Assembly: GCA_030490835.1 (NCBI GenBank)
Contig: CM059972.1
Location: 38,543,452-38,607,451, forward strand
Length of the DNA: 64,000 nt
Source of the DNA: Annona cherimola
Taxonomy: Eukaryota; Streptophyta; Magnoliopsida; Magnoliales; Annonaceae
Direction of reading: 5' to 3'
The notes beneath the pieces are model-generated. The model was not told the DNA's origin and did no database searches. It was given only the letters and a program-made list of their open reading frames with translations. Below, piece after piece: positions 10,907 to 23,217 of this stretch (positions are counted from its first letter, which is position 1; each line of letters opens with the position of its first letter). The position numbers and the translations under genes are program-made.

Positions 10907-11999
10907 TGTTGGAAACAATTGTTGAAATCAAATGCAAAATATCTAAAGCATGTGTTTTGATGATTAACAACATAATTTGAATAAAGTCTTAGCTACTAAT
11001 ATGTTTTGTGCAATGTTTAAGATTATAAAAGTGAAAAATACAAAATAGAACAGGTCAAGTCGCAACTCATGTCGACTCAGACATCGACTTGGGCCAAGTC
11101 GATTTCTCAAGTCGACTCCATCTTCGACTTCAATAGACGTCCTCCGTCCAGCGTTGAAATTAGGAGAAAGAATTCTCGAAGTCGCAGACCAAGTCGACTC
11201 CAGTATCGACTTCAAGTGACACTTTCCTTCCAGAGTTGAAAATGGATGGCAGAACTGCCGAAGTCGCACATGAAGTCGACTCCACTTGCGGCTTGGGTGA
11301 AGTCGCAGACCAAGTCAACTCCAACATCGACTTGAGCATAACAATGCAGGATTTGAAAAGCTAAGTCGCAGACCAAGTCAACCTGACTTGCAACTTGAGT
11401 AAAGCTGAAGGCTAAGATAACCCAGGCTTTCAACTTAGATCAAAATGAAGACTAAAACAAATTCAAAGCAAGTAAAGTTGTATAAATTCATATAAAAGTG
11501 ATGAGAGGACAATTATTGGATAAGCGGAGTCATTTCAAAGTATTTTAAGTTCACTTGGCAGGATATGAAGGCCAAGTCGCACCCGAAGTCGACTCCAGCA
11601 TCGACTTGGGTGAAGTTCAAGACCAAGTCGACACAAGGAGGAACTTGAACAAGCTGAGCATGGCAAAGTCGCAGGCCAAGTCGACTCTATATACGACTTG
11701 AAGGCGTAACGTTCGAATTTTTGAACATTGGAACATTTATTGCACGCCAACCAACTTCATAATGTTCAAAAATCTCCCTCCTCTATATATAGACACTCAA
11801 GCAAATGTGGATACACACAAGATAGAGCTGAATAAGAGGAAAGAAGTGCTACTAAGAGTTTTCAATCCACTTTTGTCTACAATTGAGTGATCTATATACT
11901 TTCAAAGGAAGAACGAGCTTCAAAGTTGTTGTTTGCTTCAACGCAATACGATTCGTTGCTTCTACAAATTCTTCCTCGAGCTAAAACTTGCTACGCAAA
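10907..11999 (+). repeat. COP1 3' LTR, left part
   Basis: Direct repeat of the 5' LTR from TGTTGG to the CACAAAT position, where CHR-C is inserted. It continues at 34952. Around 11665-11700 it lacks one ~40 bp dyad module that is present in the 5' LTR at about 2672-2745. Confidence 0.92.
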
Positions 12000-14900
12000 T
12001 GTGACGCCCCGGCCCTAGCGTCACATCCTTACCTCAGGACCTATCGATTGGTAAACGTGATCAGGATTGTTGCCCTATCACACGGCGGGATTGATCGGAT
12101 GTTTATCCTGTTAATCGTAGTCATACATAATTCATAAGACACTTCATATTCTCTTAAATTCATTTTCATACATTTCTGAGTCATTCTGAAGCATTCACTT
12201 CATACAAACATGCTATTTAGTGACATTTCACCTTTTGCCAAATCAGATGTCACTACATCATAAAACAGAGTCATCCATACAAACACACGAAAAGTTACAT
12301 CTATTCAACATATAGCACTGTATGTAAATTTACAATCATTTCACATAATAGCATAACATGATTTTCTCCTTAGATTCCTTATATCGGTGCTTGTTCCTTC
12401 GCCATATCCTGTCCGTCACCTGTCTTTGGGTTTGGAAAACGAAAACGTGAGTCGAAACTCAATAAGCAAGCATTTTGCATTTTTCAGGCAATTCATTTCA
12501 GGCAACATTTTTCAATACAAATCATCTTGGAAAGAATCTTATACCTTATCCAAAGGTATATCTTGAAAACATGAAATCATGTACCCATCACGGGTCTCAT
12601 ATGCATAATGCCACATGAAAAACATGAGCATGATCATCATATCTCCCTTAGGATGGAAGCTAGCTAGGCAACCATCCGTCACGTAACTCTCATTTCAGAG
12701 AGGGCGCCGCCGACCATCGGCCTGTTACAAGCTACTTGGTCACACCAAGGAGGGACAACCGCTCCGCTTATACCCTTCAAGTGGACCTCATATCCTGTGC
12801 ACATGAACTTTTCATAAATCCATCTTTTACATGTTAGCATGATTTTCAATCATAAACATTAAATCACATCATTTTCCATAACAGTTATAAAAGAACATTT
12901 TATAATCATTTCATTTGAAATAAACATCATTTCAAACACCATTTAGTAAAGGGATGGCCATCCTTAAATCCATTAGAAGTAATTTCATCAAACAAGTTAG
13001 AATATAAATTGCATTATGGAAACAGTTTAGGAAAGAAAAAATCATTTAGAAAATTTGCTTGCTTACCTGAACTTCTTAGCTTTCCTCTGCTACTTTCTCT
13101 TTGCCCTTGCCTACATAAAAATGGTATGAATTTTTTCATACATTTCCTTTTCTTATATTTTGCTTAGTTTTCCAACCCATTCCATAAACACACATTTATT
13201 TTACTTCATAATTCATCATACACATATATGGCTTAATTTGTACATATTAGCACCGTTTTCACACATTTGGCCATCATACATCGTAGCACATACATATAAC
13301 ATGCACATAACCCTAAAATTAGGGTATTCATTCCAATAGCATAAAAATTCATTCCATATGCATCATTCATAGCTTTATTAAGCTTACTTTGGATTAATAA
13401 CATATCATTTCAAACAGATCCATAAACATGGAATTCATCTCATTTTCATGCATTTTTGCATAAAATCGTTTTTCATAAGTCATTCATCACCCGTTTACCG
13501 TTATTCCTTCATATAAGCTCGTTTAACACTTAAACATAATGCATTTCTTAAAATTTCTTAACTCAGAAATTTAACCTATTTTCCAGCGGCTTAATTACCC
13601 TTTCATACCACTTTCCTTAAGGTATTTTCATGGGGTTTAAAATTCATTCTTCATAGGTTCTCATAACAGCAAGTTTGGAACCCGTTTTCCACCCGTTTAA
13701 CGTGTCTTTTGACACATCACTATGGGCAGCCCTAAAATTCCGAATTTTCCAGAAATTAAATCCATTTTCTCAGCCCATTTTCTAGGTTTTAATACATATT
13801 TAATATTCATTCATTTCCATTTCTCAAAACAGCGGGTAATCCACACGTTTTGAGACCTGTTTTCACTCCATACATGAATTACTTCAAAAATTCCTAAAAA
13901 TCAGATTTAGGGTTTATTTATCCGAAATCTTTTGGAAATCCATCATACCTTAATCTAGGGTATTTTAACCTACATATCATGCATTTAACATGTAAGTTCA
14001 TTTCCATATCATTTTCAACCCACAAATTAAAAATTTAGGTCAAAATTCATACTTAGCATTCCATAACTTCAAAATCTCATTACCTAAGCATAAACCCTCA
14101 TGTATTTGGCATACATATATGATTCATAGCTTAATCAAAACATAAATTCAACACAGCAAATTATCTTGAAGATTTAGAATCAAACAACTTGGATTTTTCA
14201 TCCCTTATGCATACTTAACTCCATTTCCATGAACTTAACTTTAAAAATCCATGCTTAATAATTAATACCCAATACATACTCATGCAAAGGCATGTTAAAA
14301 CATAAATTTACAGATTCTTTAAGCATGCTTTTCATTTCCAAGTTTTGAGTTTAAAAACTCAAGTTACACAACCCAAAATCATCACATACTTACTTGGATT
14401 TGTAGTAAATCAACTTCTAATCTTTTGAGATGATTTCTTCTTCAATTTCTCCTTCTTTTTTCCTTGGTTTTCTCCTCTAGTTTGCTGGGAAATTTCATGA
14501 AGTGCAGCTGGTTCCCTTGGCACGTTTTCAGCACTTAGAATATTTTCCACATCTTCATTTCATTTCAACGTGCAATGCTATGCTTGTTGCTGGAATTTCC
14601 AGCAGTGGGGCCCACTTTATGCTGCAATTCCACACTCATTCAATGCTCCTCTATCTACCTTATGAGGTGGATAAATATGGACCAAGTAAAATTACAATTT
14701 TTACTTTTTACAAAATTACAAAATCTACATCAAAAGCACATCAAAGCTGTCCATGGTTTACACGTCCATTTGCTGCTGACTTTTTCAGCAGTTTTGCAAT
14801 TTTTAAAATTAGCAAAACATGGGTAATTCATACTCCTAATTACCCTTTAATTCCTCTATAAATTTTGCATTAAGAAAAATTAAGAAAATATAGCTAAAAC

Positions 14901-15905
14901 TGCCATTTTTCTGCACATGATTTTACCCACACTTCATTCTACGGTTTCAGCAGTATATATCACCCTTTTTGCATTTTTTAATTGCTGAAACCTTCCATTA
15001 TTGGTTGCAAAATTCATGTACTTCCATATCAGCAACATGTGATATTTTTTTAAAAATATAAAACTCAAATTGGGCAGCCCCTTTGCCATTGATCGTCCAT
15101 GCATTGCCACCTCCTCCATGACTTGGAAATTCCATCATAACATGCAATAAATGGTTAGATAATTCATGGGATTTTGCAATTTATTTAAATATATAAATCC
15201 CATCCAAAATCCCTGCAATGGACACCTCACCCTACCTTTTGTCTCAAGCACTCAAGTATGGTACTCCCTCATAAATGCTTTGGTGCTTTTGAGGTGCATG
15301 GGTCAAACTTGCCTACCTTTTTCATTGCAGGCACTTTCCCAATATTTCATGCATAATCCAATCCATTCAAATTAATTATCTCACCATTTCATTCAACCGT
15401 TTCAAATTTCAACTCAATCCGAGTTTTCTAGCTCCCGATATAGCCGTTTAAAGTTGACGGTTGAAATGAACTTAGACTTAAAAATTGAAAATTCTCATTT
15501 CAGCAAGAATTTTCATAATATTTTTCTTCCATAATACCAAACCTAATATTAATAATTTTTTTTCCAAATTTTACTTGAATCCGCCTTTTAGGCGTTGAGT
15601 TATGAATTTTCCAATATTTTCCTTCACACTTAACAATTTCCATCTTTATTTCCATAATTCGTTTTAAATCATGGAAAATGATTTTTCATGCCATAAATGC
15701 ACATTTAAATCATAAATAATTCATTCTAAACCCATGGCCTCATTTAGGCTCAAAATCATTAATCACATCATTCATGCTAATCCATAACCCTAATTGCCAT
15801 AATTAGCAACAATCATAAAATACCTTCATAATTCCATAATTCATAAATAATCATCTAATACATGTTCAATGCATACATATGGCCTACTTGGGTTAGGGTT
15901 TCACA
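12000..15905 (-). repeat. CHR-C 3' LTR (left copy, 3906 bp)
   Basis: Direct repeat of 22287-23081 plus 31750-34951. It is AT-rich and noncoding; frames such as 14502-14861 fall entirely inside it. It lacks a ~96 bp segment that the right copy has at about 32346-32441. The end reads CCGGGGCGTCACA on the minus strand. It contains the conserved block around GACACGTTAAACG (minus strand, near 13710) shared with LTR-E. Confidence 0.92.
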
Positions 15906-15920
15906 ATCCTCCCCCCCTTA
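15906..15920 (-). other. CHR-C polypurine tract
   Basis: On the minus strand TAAGGGGGGGAGGAT directly precedes the 3' LTR start TGTGAAACC. This is the position and composition of a plus-strand primer. GAG-D has a nearly identical tract at 59827-59840. Confidence 0.85.
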
Positions 15921-15944
15921 TAACAAGTTTCGTCTCGAAACCGT

Positions 15945-17960
15945 CTATTCCTCAAATAGCTGGGGGTATTTTCGTTCCACTTCTTCCTTTAGCTCCCATG
16001 TGGCTTCATTCTCGGAATATCGGTTCCATTGCACTTTCACATATTCAATTTCCCGATTCCGAAGCTTTTGCACCTTATGATCCAAGATTTTCACCGGTCT
16101 TTCCTCATAATTTAGATAATCTTGAATCGGCAAATTTTCAGCCACCAATACGTGGGTTGGGTCTGAAACGTATTTCCTAAGCATCGATATGTGGAACACA
16201 TTGTGGATTAAAGCTAGCGCTGGGGGTAAAACTACCCGATATGCTAACTTTCCAACCTTTTCCAAAACTTCAAATGGTCCAATATACCTGGGATTCAGTT
16301 TTCCCCTTTTTCCAAATCTTGTAACTCTCTTGAATGGTGTGACCTTTATAAACACATGTTCGCCAACTTGGATATTCAAATCCCTTCTCTTGCAATCTGT
16401 GTAATTCTTTTGCCGACTCTGGGCTGTGAGTATTCACTGGCGAATAGTTTTAACCTTGTCTGCCATTCGTTGAGATAAATCGGGGGCTAATCTTTTCTCT
16501 CCAATTTCATCCCAGTTCAATGGCGTTCGACATCGTCGACCATATAACGCCTCAAATGGAGCCATTTGGATGCTAGCTTGGTAACTATTGTTATATGTGA
16601 ATTCCGCAATTGAGATATACTCATCCCATGATCCTCCAAACTCCAAAGTACACATACGGAAAATATCTTCAATGACTTGGTTTACTCGCTCCGTTTGTCC
16701 ATCTGTCTGAGGATGAAAAGCTGTGCTAAACTTGAGTTGGGTGCCTAAGGTTTCGTGCAAGCTTTTCCAAAACCTTGACGTGAACGTCGCATCTCGATCC
16801 GAGACGATCGACTTTGGCATTCCATGGAGTCTTACTATCTCTTTATAATAAACCTTAGCTAGCTTTTCCGCTGTATACGTCTTTCTGATAGGTAGAAAGT
16901 GCGCGACTTTTGATAATCTATCCATGATCACCCATATCGAATCATTCCCGGCTTGGGTTCTAGGTAATCCTTCTATGAAATCCATTGTAATGTCGTCCCA
17001 CTTCCATTCTGGAATTTCTAAGGACTGTAGCTTACCAGGTATTTTCTGGTGATCCGCCTTCACCCGTTGGCAAGTTAGACACTTATCCACATATTCAGCG
17101 ATCTCTCTCTTCATATTATTCCACCAATATGCTTTCTTGAGATCTTGATACATCTTAGTACTTCCTGGGTGAATAGAAAAAGGCGAAAAATGGGCTTCCT
17201 TTAGGATCTGTTCCTTCAACTCAACAATGCTAGGTATGCAAAGGCAACCTTTGTACCTATACATACCTTGTTCATCAATAGAAAATTCTGTCAACCCCTT
17301 TTTCTTCATTTTCTCGACATATGTATGTAGGTCTGTATCCTCTTGTTGTGCAGCCCTAATTTGGTCAAAAAGTGAGGATTGTATGTGTAATTGAGATAGT
17401 CTAACCTCGACTCCTGGTGGACATACAATCAATCCCATTTGCTCAATTTTTTTAAGCAATCCTTTCTCCTTAGTGATAAGGTGCGCTAAGCTGACATTTC
17501 GGCTCAATGCATCGACTACCACATTTGCCTTACCTGGATGGTATAAAATCTCCAAATCATAATCCTTCAGTAACTCGAGCCATCTCCTTTGTCTCATATT
17601 CAACTCTTTCTGAGTGAAAATATACTTGAGGCTCTTATGATCAGTGTAAATCTCACATCTTGCACCATACAGGTAATGTCTCAATATTTTCAAGGCAAAT
17701 ACCACTGCTGCTAACTCTAAATCAGGCGTGGGGTAGCTTACCTCATTGGGCTTTAGTTGTCATGACGCATAAGCTATCACCTTACCCCTTTGTATCAAAA
17801 TACAACCCAATCCTTTCCTTGACGCATCGCTATAAACTACAAACCCTTCATTCCCTTCGGGTAGGGTTAGGATGGGTGCTTCTACCAATTGTCGTTTCAA
17901 TTCTTGAAAGTTGCGCTCGCATTCATCAGACCATACATACTTGACTCCCTTACGAGTCAA
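15945..17960 (-). pseudogene. CHR-C pol C-terminal half: RNase H, integrase, chromodomain
   Basis: A single frame interrupted by TGA near 17760 (a probable CGA-to-TGA change after IAYAS) and TGA near 16434. RNase [42 protein letters not shown]. Integrase: H...HPG and [12 protein letters not shown] zinc region, then [26 protein letters not shown] and [18 protein letters not shown] (D-D-E core). The C-terminal GPF/YIGPFEVLEKVG region is followed by a chromodomain in the last ~57 residues (ERPVKILDHKVQKLRNREI, VKVQWNRYSENEATWELKEE). Chromodomains of this clade are thought to guide integration into heterochromatin, consistent with the setting. Confidence 0.92.
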
Positions 17961-18914
17961 CTTGGTTAACGGGGCTGATAACTAGGAAAACCCTTCAACA
18001 AACCTTCTATAATAGCCGGCCAACCCTAGAAAACTTCGGATTTCCGTAATGGTCGTCGGCCTTGGCCATTTCAATACCGCCTCAATCTTTTGAGGATCAA
18101 CTTGAATACCCTTCTCAGATATTATATGGCCGAGAAATCCTATCTGTTTCAGCCAAAACTCGCATTTCTTCAGTTTGGCGTACAATTTCTCTTTCCTTAG
18201 CCTTTCTAAGACCCTTCGTAGATGGTTTTCATGTTCTTTCTCCGTTTTAGAGTAGATCAAGACATCGTCGATAAAAACAACCACGAATTGATCCAGATAA
18301 TCCCGAAAAACTCTGTTCATCATGTCCATGAATACAGCAGGGGCATTAGTAAGTCCAAAAGGCATTACCAAAAATTCATAATGTCCATACCGGGTTCGGA
18401 ATGCCGTCTTATGTGTATCAACCGGACTTATCCTCAACTGATGGTACCCTGACTATAAATCAATCTTGGAGAAAGTTGTTGCGCCTTGCAACTGATCAAA
18501 TAGGTCATCGATCCTGGGCAATTGATATTTGTTCTTTATGGTGACCTTATTGTCAATACATAATCTTAAACTTCCATCCTTCTTCCTTACAAATAGTACC
18601 GGAGCTCCCCATGGGGATACACTTGGTCTAATGAAACCTTTGTCCAGTAGCTCCTGTATTTGCGCCCTTAGTTCATTCATCTCAGCTGGCGCCATTCTAT
18701 AAGGAGTTTTAGAAATCGGAGCTGTACCTAGCATTACATCAATTGTCATATCCATTTCCCTTTGTGGAGGCAACGTGGTTAACTCTTTTGGAAACACATC
18801 TGGGAATTCTTTAACCACGGGTATTTGATTAATTTCCACCTTCATACCTTTATCCACATTCACAGATACCAAATAGGCTTGACATTTTTGTCGAATCATT
18901 TTGACAGCTTTCAT
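17961..18914 (-). pseudogene. CHR-C reverse transcriptase
   Basis: RT of the chromovirus. It begins after the protease with [19 protein letters not shown], then [58 protein letters not shown], a TAG stop at 18452-18454, then [24 protein letters not shown] and the catalytic [11 protein letters not shown] (F-x-D-D form of YxDD). [16 protein letters not shown] ends at a second stop near 17982. Both stops are in frame with the rest of pol. The frame differs from the gag-protease frame and overlaps it by ATGA at 18911-18914. Confidence 0.93.
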
Positions 18915-19447
18915 AGATGAATCAATATGCTTGAGCTGTCAAGTTGCCTTACTTTTCCAATAGAAATCTCCTTCCCTAGAGTTGCTTCAAATTGAACTTT
19001 CTTATTCTTACAGTCTATAGTCGCTCCCCATTGGCTTAGCCAATCCATACCCAATATTACGTCGAACTCGGTCATAGGCAATAGGATCAAATCAACTTCT
19101 AGAATTAATGATCCTATCCTGATTGGGCAGGCTTTACATACTTGGCTAGTACTTGCTAACCTATAGACTGGAGATTCCACATGTATAACCTGATTGGTTT
19201 CTTCTATCGGCAAGGCATGGGTGGTCATGTATTGGCATGCTATGAATGAATGGGTGGCACCAGAATCAAACAAAGCAACTGCCATATTCCCTAAAATATA
19301 AACCGTACCTGTGACCACCTTTTCTTCCTGTTCTTGAGATTCTGTCTGAGTCAGAGCATGCACATGCACCGGGTTCGTAAAAGTTCCCTGCTTACTGGGC
19401 GCTCCAGGTATCCTCAGCTGAGCAGGTCTTCCACGTCCTTGGGATGA
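18911..19447 (-). pseudogene. CHR-C aspartic protease
   Basis: Retropepsin-type protease that would release the Gag-Pol products. The active-site motif is ALFDSGATHSFI, followed by the flap/hydrophobic strand region VDLILLPMTEFDVILGMDWLSQWGATIDC. This layout is typical of plant chromoviruses. It shares the gag frame, separated by one TAG (19448-19450) after CPNKV, and ends in a TGA overlapping the ATG of the RT frame. Confidence 0.88.
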
Positions 19448-20721
19448 CTACACCTTATTTGGGCAGTTCGTAGCTATGTGACCCACTTGATCACATATAT
19501 AACACTTAATTACTTTTACTTCCCCTGGCCTGCACTCCTTGGCGTTATGACCCGTTTTTTCACATTTGTAACACCGATTTGAGCCCTTTAAACACTCGCC
19601 TATGTGTCGCCTTTGACATTTCTTGCAGAATGGCGAGCTTTTCTTCTTTTGAATTCCTTTTCCTTTCCTTATACTGCCTTTTCTGGCTTTTTCTTTTCCA
19701 TTTTTCGGTTCCTTAGGACCCATATTGAACGCCCTCGAACCCAATCTTAATTCTTGAGTTCTCAAGGACTCGATCTCCAAAGCTCTTGCTCTCTCCAAAC
19801 TTGAAGCATAATCCTTTATTAGCAGAGGTGCAAGGCTTTCCCGCAGATATGGCCTCAACCCTTGTTGGAATCTCTGTGCCTTATTTTGTGGCACATTTGC
19901 GATCCATGGGACATATCTGACTAGAGCATTGAATTTTGTGGCGTATTCAGTGACCGTCATTCTCCCTTGATATAATTTTTCAAATTCTATCACTTTTTGA
20001 CTCTGCAAGCCCACCGGGAGGTATTCCTTATTGAATTCTTCCACAAATGCTTGCCAAGACACTTCTTCGGGTCGTGGCATTGTAATTAACATTGTCTCCC
20101 ACCATTCGTGTGCATCTTTTGCTAATAGATGAGTAGCACACAATACTTTTTGACGATCATTGCATGGAGATATCCTAAACAATTTCTTAATCTCAGTCAG
20201 CCACTGCTCTGCTTGTACCAGGTCGGGTTCTCCAAAAAAATTTGGGGGTCGCTGCGCTAGAAAGGCATTTATGGCTCTTTTGCAGCTTCCATTAGCTGAT
20301 TCTCATCTCTTAGCGGTTCCGGTGTCTCAATGGGGTTCGCCCTCGGAGCAGGTCCTTCTCTTTCCATATTACCCAACTGAGCTTGTTGGGTTCTTTCCCA
20401 TAACTCTTGTATAATGTCGGCAGTCTGCGCTGCCCATTCCCTAGTGGCCCGCTGCATTGCTTTTTCCACTGCCGCAACCACTCTTTCCTCCATGAGTCTA
20501 TTCTGCCTCGAATCATTTTCCTCCTCCGTATTCCATTCAGGGCTTTCCTCATTCCTTCTCTGTTGGTTCCTTTGATTTTGGGTCATTGGCCTTCCCCTTT
20601 TAGGTCGGCTATATTCGTCAACTTCATGTCGGCTTGGAACCTCTGTCTCTACCTCTTTTCCTTTATTTTTCCTTACTCCTGCTCTTGTTTCCACCATTGT
20701 TTTAATCTGAGTATATAACAA
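19448..20721 (-). pseudogene. CHR-C gag
   Basis: Gag polyprotein. A likely start is the Met at 20697 (MVETRAGVRKNKGKEVET). An N-terminal charged region rich in Arg/Gln/Glu is followed by the capsid retrotrans_gag domain (LFRISPCNDRQKVLCATHLL, AHEWWETMLI, FNKEYLP, YQGRMTVTEYATKFNALVRY, RFQQGLRPYLRE), a Lys-rich linker, and zinc knuckles CYKCEKTGHNAKEC and CYICDQVGHIATNC preceded by a third Cys-rich motif (CKKCQRRHIGEC). A one-base frame change near 20270-20285 at an AAAAG run separates the N-terminal part from the capsid part. GAG-D has the same join without the break, so this looks like decay rather than recoding. Confidence 0.9.
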
Positions 20722-21162
20722 ACACTTTTCATTTCATTAGCGTTAAATCATTATATACACATTTCATTAATAATCATCATGAATTATTGCATACGTATTT
20801 TAGTTTACTTCAACATTAAATCATCACATATGCATCTCATCATCACATCGTCACAATCATTTCATCCAATCGCCATATAACACACCATTCAACTCACGTT
20901 CATTCATCCATGCGCATCTAGAACATTAAAAGTTCAACATATCATCATATTCATTCACATACAACATATTCACAATCAATACATACAAAAGCAAGTCACA
21001 CTTATGTACATATTCAACTTGGCATGCGCATTTCACACCTGCATGCATGTTAGTTTACCATAGCAACCATAATGTCATCCAACCATAATTATACATATAC
21101 CACATGATCATCACCACATTCATATATACACAACTGCTAAAAAAAACACAAAGCAACCATGT
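20722..21162 (-). other. CHR-C spacer between leader ORF and gag
   Basis: About 440 bp of AT-rich sequence with repeated CATATACA/TCATCA-like words and no coding signal. Nothing recognisable beyond its position. Confidence 0.6.
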
Positions 21163-22059
21163 TCATCGCCTTCCTGGTCCTCTCCCTCGGCGTCTACGTC
21201 TACGTGAGACTTGTGAGGGTGCCTCTGTTATAGTGCTAGTGTCGGACCATGCCTGAACCTCATCATTGCTATCATCATCATCCTCCGCCTCATCATCTCC
21301 CACAAACTCTACTATTTCTTCCTCGACTTCTTCCTCATCTTCCTCATCGGTTTCTTCATCCTCCTCCTCTTCTTCTTCCTCCTCTTCTTCCTCAAATGGT
21401 TCGAGGAATTCCATCGGGTCATCATCATCATTGACCTCCTCTAATAGCACAATCTCACCTGTATCCTCCATAATATACAACATAACCTCATCAGGTTTAG
21501 GGCTAACAGGTACCTCGATGACCCCTTCGGCACGACGCCTTCTTATATAAAGAGCCATGTCCACTTCCCGTTGATGAATTTTCTCCCGCGATGCTCCATA
21601 TCGAAACTGGATGCACCCATTCATAAATCGGTACCATGGACAAGCATCAGGAAGTGTAGGTGCCCGTGTTTTATCCTAAAAATTCTGTAGATCTTGCGGA
21701 CCTACTCTATCGTTCGGAACAGGGGGATCCCGTGGAATACCAAGGTAAGTGCCCGGTAACACTCGTGCCCTGGGTTTATAACTGGAGGGCTCTCCTAAAT
21801 CTTGCGCGTGTTGACTGGAAGAGTCATAGTAGCTTCCATAAGCGTGATCCTGTGTATGTATTGGTAAAAATCCAAGGGGAACTGATGGAAATGATCCATT
21901 GTCGGTCTGGGATTCCCACCATCGGTTCACATTTTCTTCCCTCCTCTGTCTCCTATTCTCCTCCTCTCTTTCTTTTCTCAACTCCTCCGCACTCATCATT
22001 CTTTTCCCTCTATCCTCCATCTGTATAGACATAACGATCAAATTACATTGCAACAACAT
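21163..22059 (-). pseudogene. CHR-C leader ORF upstream of gag (acidic, Arg-rich tail), unrecognised
   Basis: One frame of 298 codons plus stop, with a single internal TAG at 21676-21678. The best start is MEDRGKRMMSAEELRKE at 22020; the first ATG is 22059. It shows an Arg/Glu-rich N-terminus, a Tyr/Ser/Pro region (HAYGSYYDSSSQHAQD, GTYLGIPRDPPVPND), a conserved-looking centre (TLPDACPWYRFMNGCIQFRYG, DMALYIRRRRAEG), a long Glu/Asp run (about 21325-21400) and a terminal RRRRRRGRGPGRR. It lies between the PBS and gag in the same orientation. I do not recognise the family. Extra ORFs upstream of gag are known in the Tat/Ogre lineage, but I do not know one from Tekay-type chromoviruses. The acidic tract with a basic tail suggests nucleic-acid or chromatin association only by analogy. 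Confidence 0.6.
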
Positions 22060-22269
22060 AATTCATTACCATATGGCATGCATTTCATCATATCATAAGC
22101 ATACCTATTCATCACATAAACATATCCATTTCATCATGTTATAATCATGCATGAGCATCATTTAATCATGTCTAATTCATCACATAATCATAGTTAATCA
22201 AGTATATTCCTTCATATTTTGTCAACTTTCCTATACTTAGAAATCTTCCACGCCTATTTACCAATCCAT

Positions 22270-22281
22270 GCTCTGATACCA
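22270..22281 (-). other. CHR-C primer binding site (tRNA-iMet)
   Basis: TGGTATCAGAGC on the minus strand, five bases inside the 5' LTR end (...GGCGCCACA GAGCT). It is the standard iMet primer complement used by this clade. Confidence 0.88.
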
Positions 22282-22286
22282 AGCTC

Positions 22287-23081
22287 TGTGGCGCCCCGGC
22301 CCGAGCGTCACATCCTTACCTCAGGACCTATCGATTGGTAAACGTGATTAGGATTGTTGCCCTGTCACACGGCGGGATTGATCGGATGTTTATCCTGTTA
22401 ATCGTAGTCATACATAATTCATAAGACACTTCATATTCTCTTAAATTCATTTTCATACATTTCTGAGTCATTCTGAAGCATTCACTTCATACAAACATGC
22501 TATTTAGTGACATTTCACCTTTTGCCAAATCAGATGTCACTACATCATAAAACAGAGTCATCCATACAAACACACGAAAAGTTACATCTATTCAACATAT
22601 AGCACTGTATGTAAATTTACAATCATTTCACATAATAGCATAACATGATTTTCTCCTTAGATTCCTTATATCGGTGCTTGTTCCTTCGCCATATCCTGTC
22701 CGTCACCTGTCTTTGGGTTTGGAAAACGAAAACGTGAGTCGAAACTCAATAAGCAAGCATTTTGCATTTTTCAGGCAATTCATTTCAGGCAACATTTTTC
22801 AATACAAATCATCTTGGAAAGCATCTTATACCTTATCCAAAGGTATATCTTGAAAACATGAAATCCTGTACCCATCACGGGTCTCATATGCATAATGCCA
22901 TATGAAAAACATGAACATGATCATCATATCTCCCTTAGGATGGAAGCTAGCTAGGCAACCATTCGTCACGTAACTCTCATTTCAGAGAGGGCGCCGCCGG
23001 CCATCGGCCTGTTACAAGCGACTTGGTCACACCAAGGGGGGACAACCGGTCCGCTTATACCCTTCAAGTGGACCTCATATC
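22287..23081 (-). repeat. CHR-C 5' LTR, left part (before COP2)
   Basis: Direct repeat of 12000 onward, interrupted at 23081 by COP2. It continues at 31745. ATATC (23077-23081) is the left TSD copy of COP2. Confidence 0.92.
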
Positions 23082-23217
23082 TGTTGGAAATATGTGGAAA
23101 ACTAGCTAAATTTATGTTTTGATGATTAACAAATCAATTTGAGTAAGTCTTGGCTACTAACATGTTTGTGGAAATGTTTAAGGCATATACATTTGAAGAA
23201 AATAAAGCATGGAAGGC

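Noticed and set aside
14502..14861. 119-codon frame in the CHR-C LTR, repeated at 33548
   Set aside because: Present in both LTRs only because they are copies. No domain, and embedded in noncoding AT-rich LTR sequence.
18911..18914. ATGA overlap between CHR-C protease and RT as a translational coupling signal
   Set aside because: Related elements normally have a continuous gag-pol frame. With many other lesions nearby the frame change is most simply an indel.
20268..20290. Possible programmed -1 frameshift in CHR-C gag at AAAAG
   Set aside because: It lies before the capsid domain, where recoding makes no sense, and the related GAG-D gag reads through the same region in one frame. A simple indel is likelier.
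21249..21550. Plus-strand frames rich in His/Pro or Ser
   Set aside because: Antisense shadows of the Glu/Asp run of the leader ORF; composition is explained by the triplet repeat.
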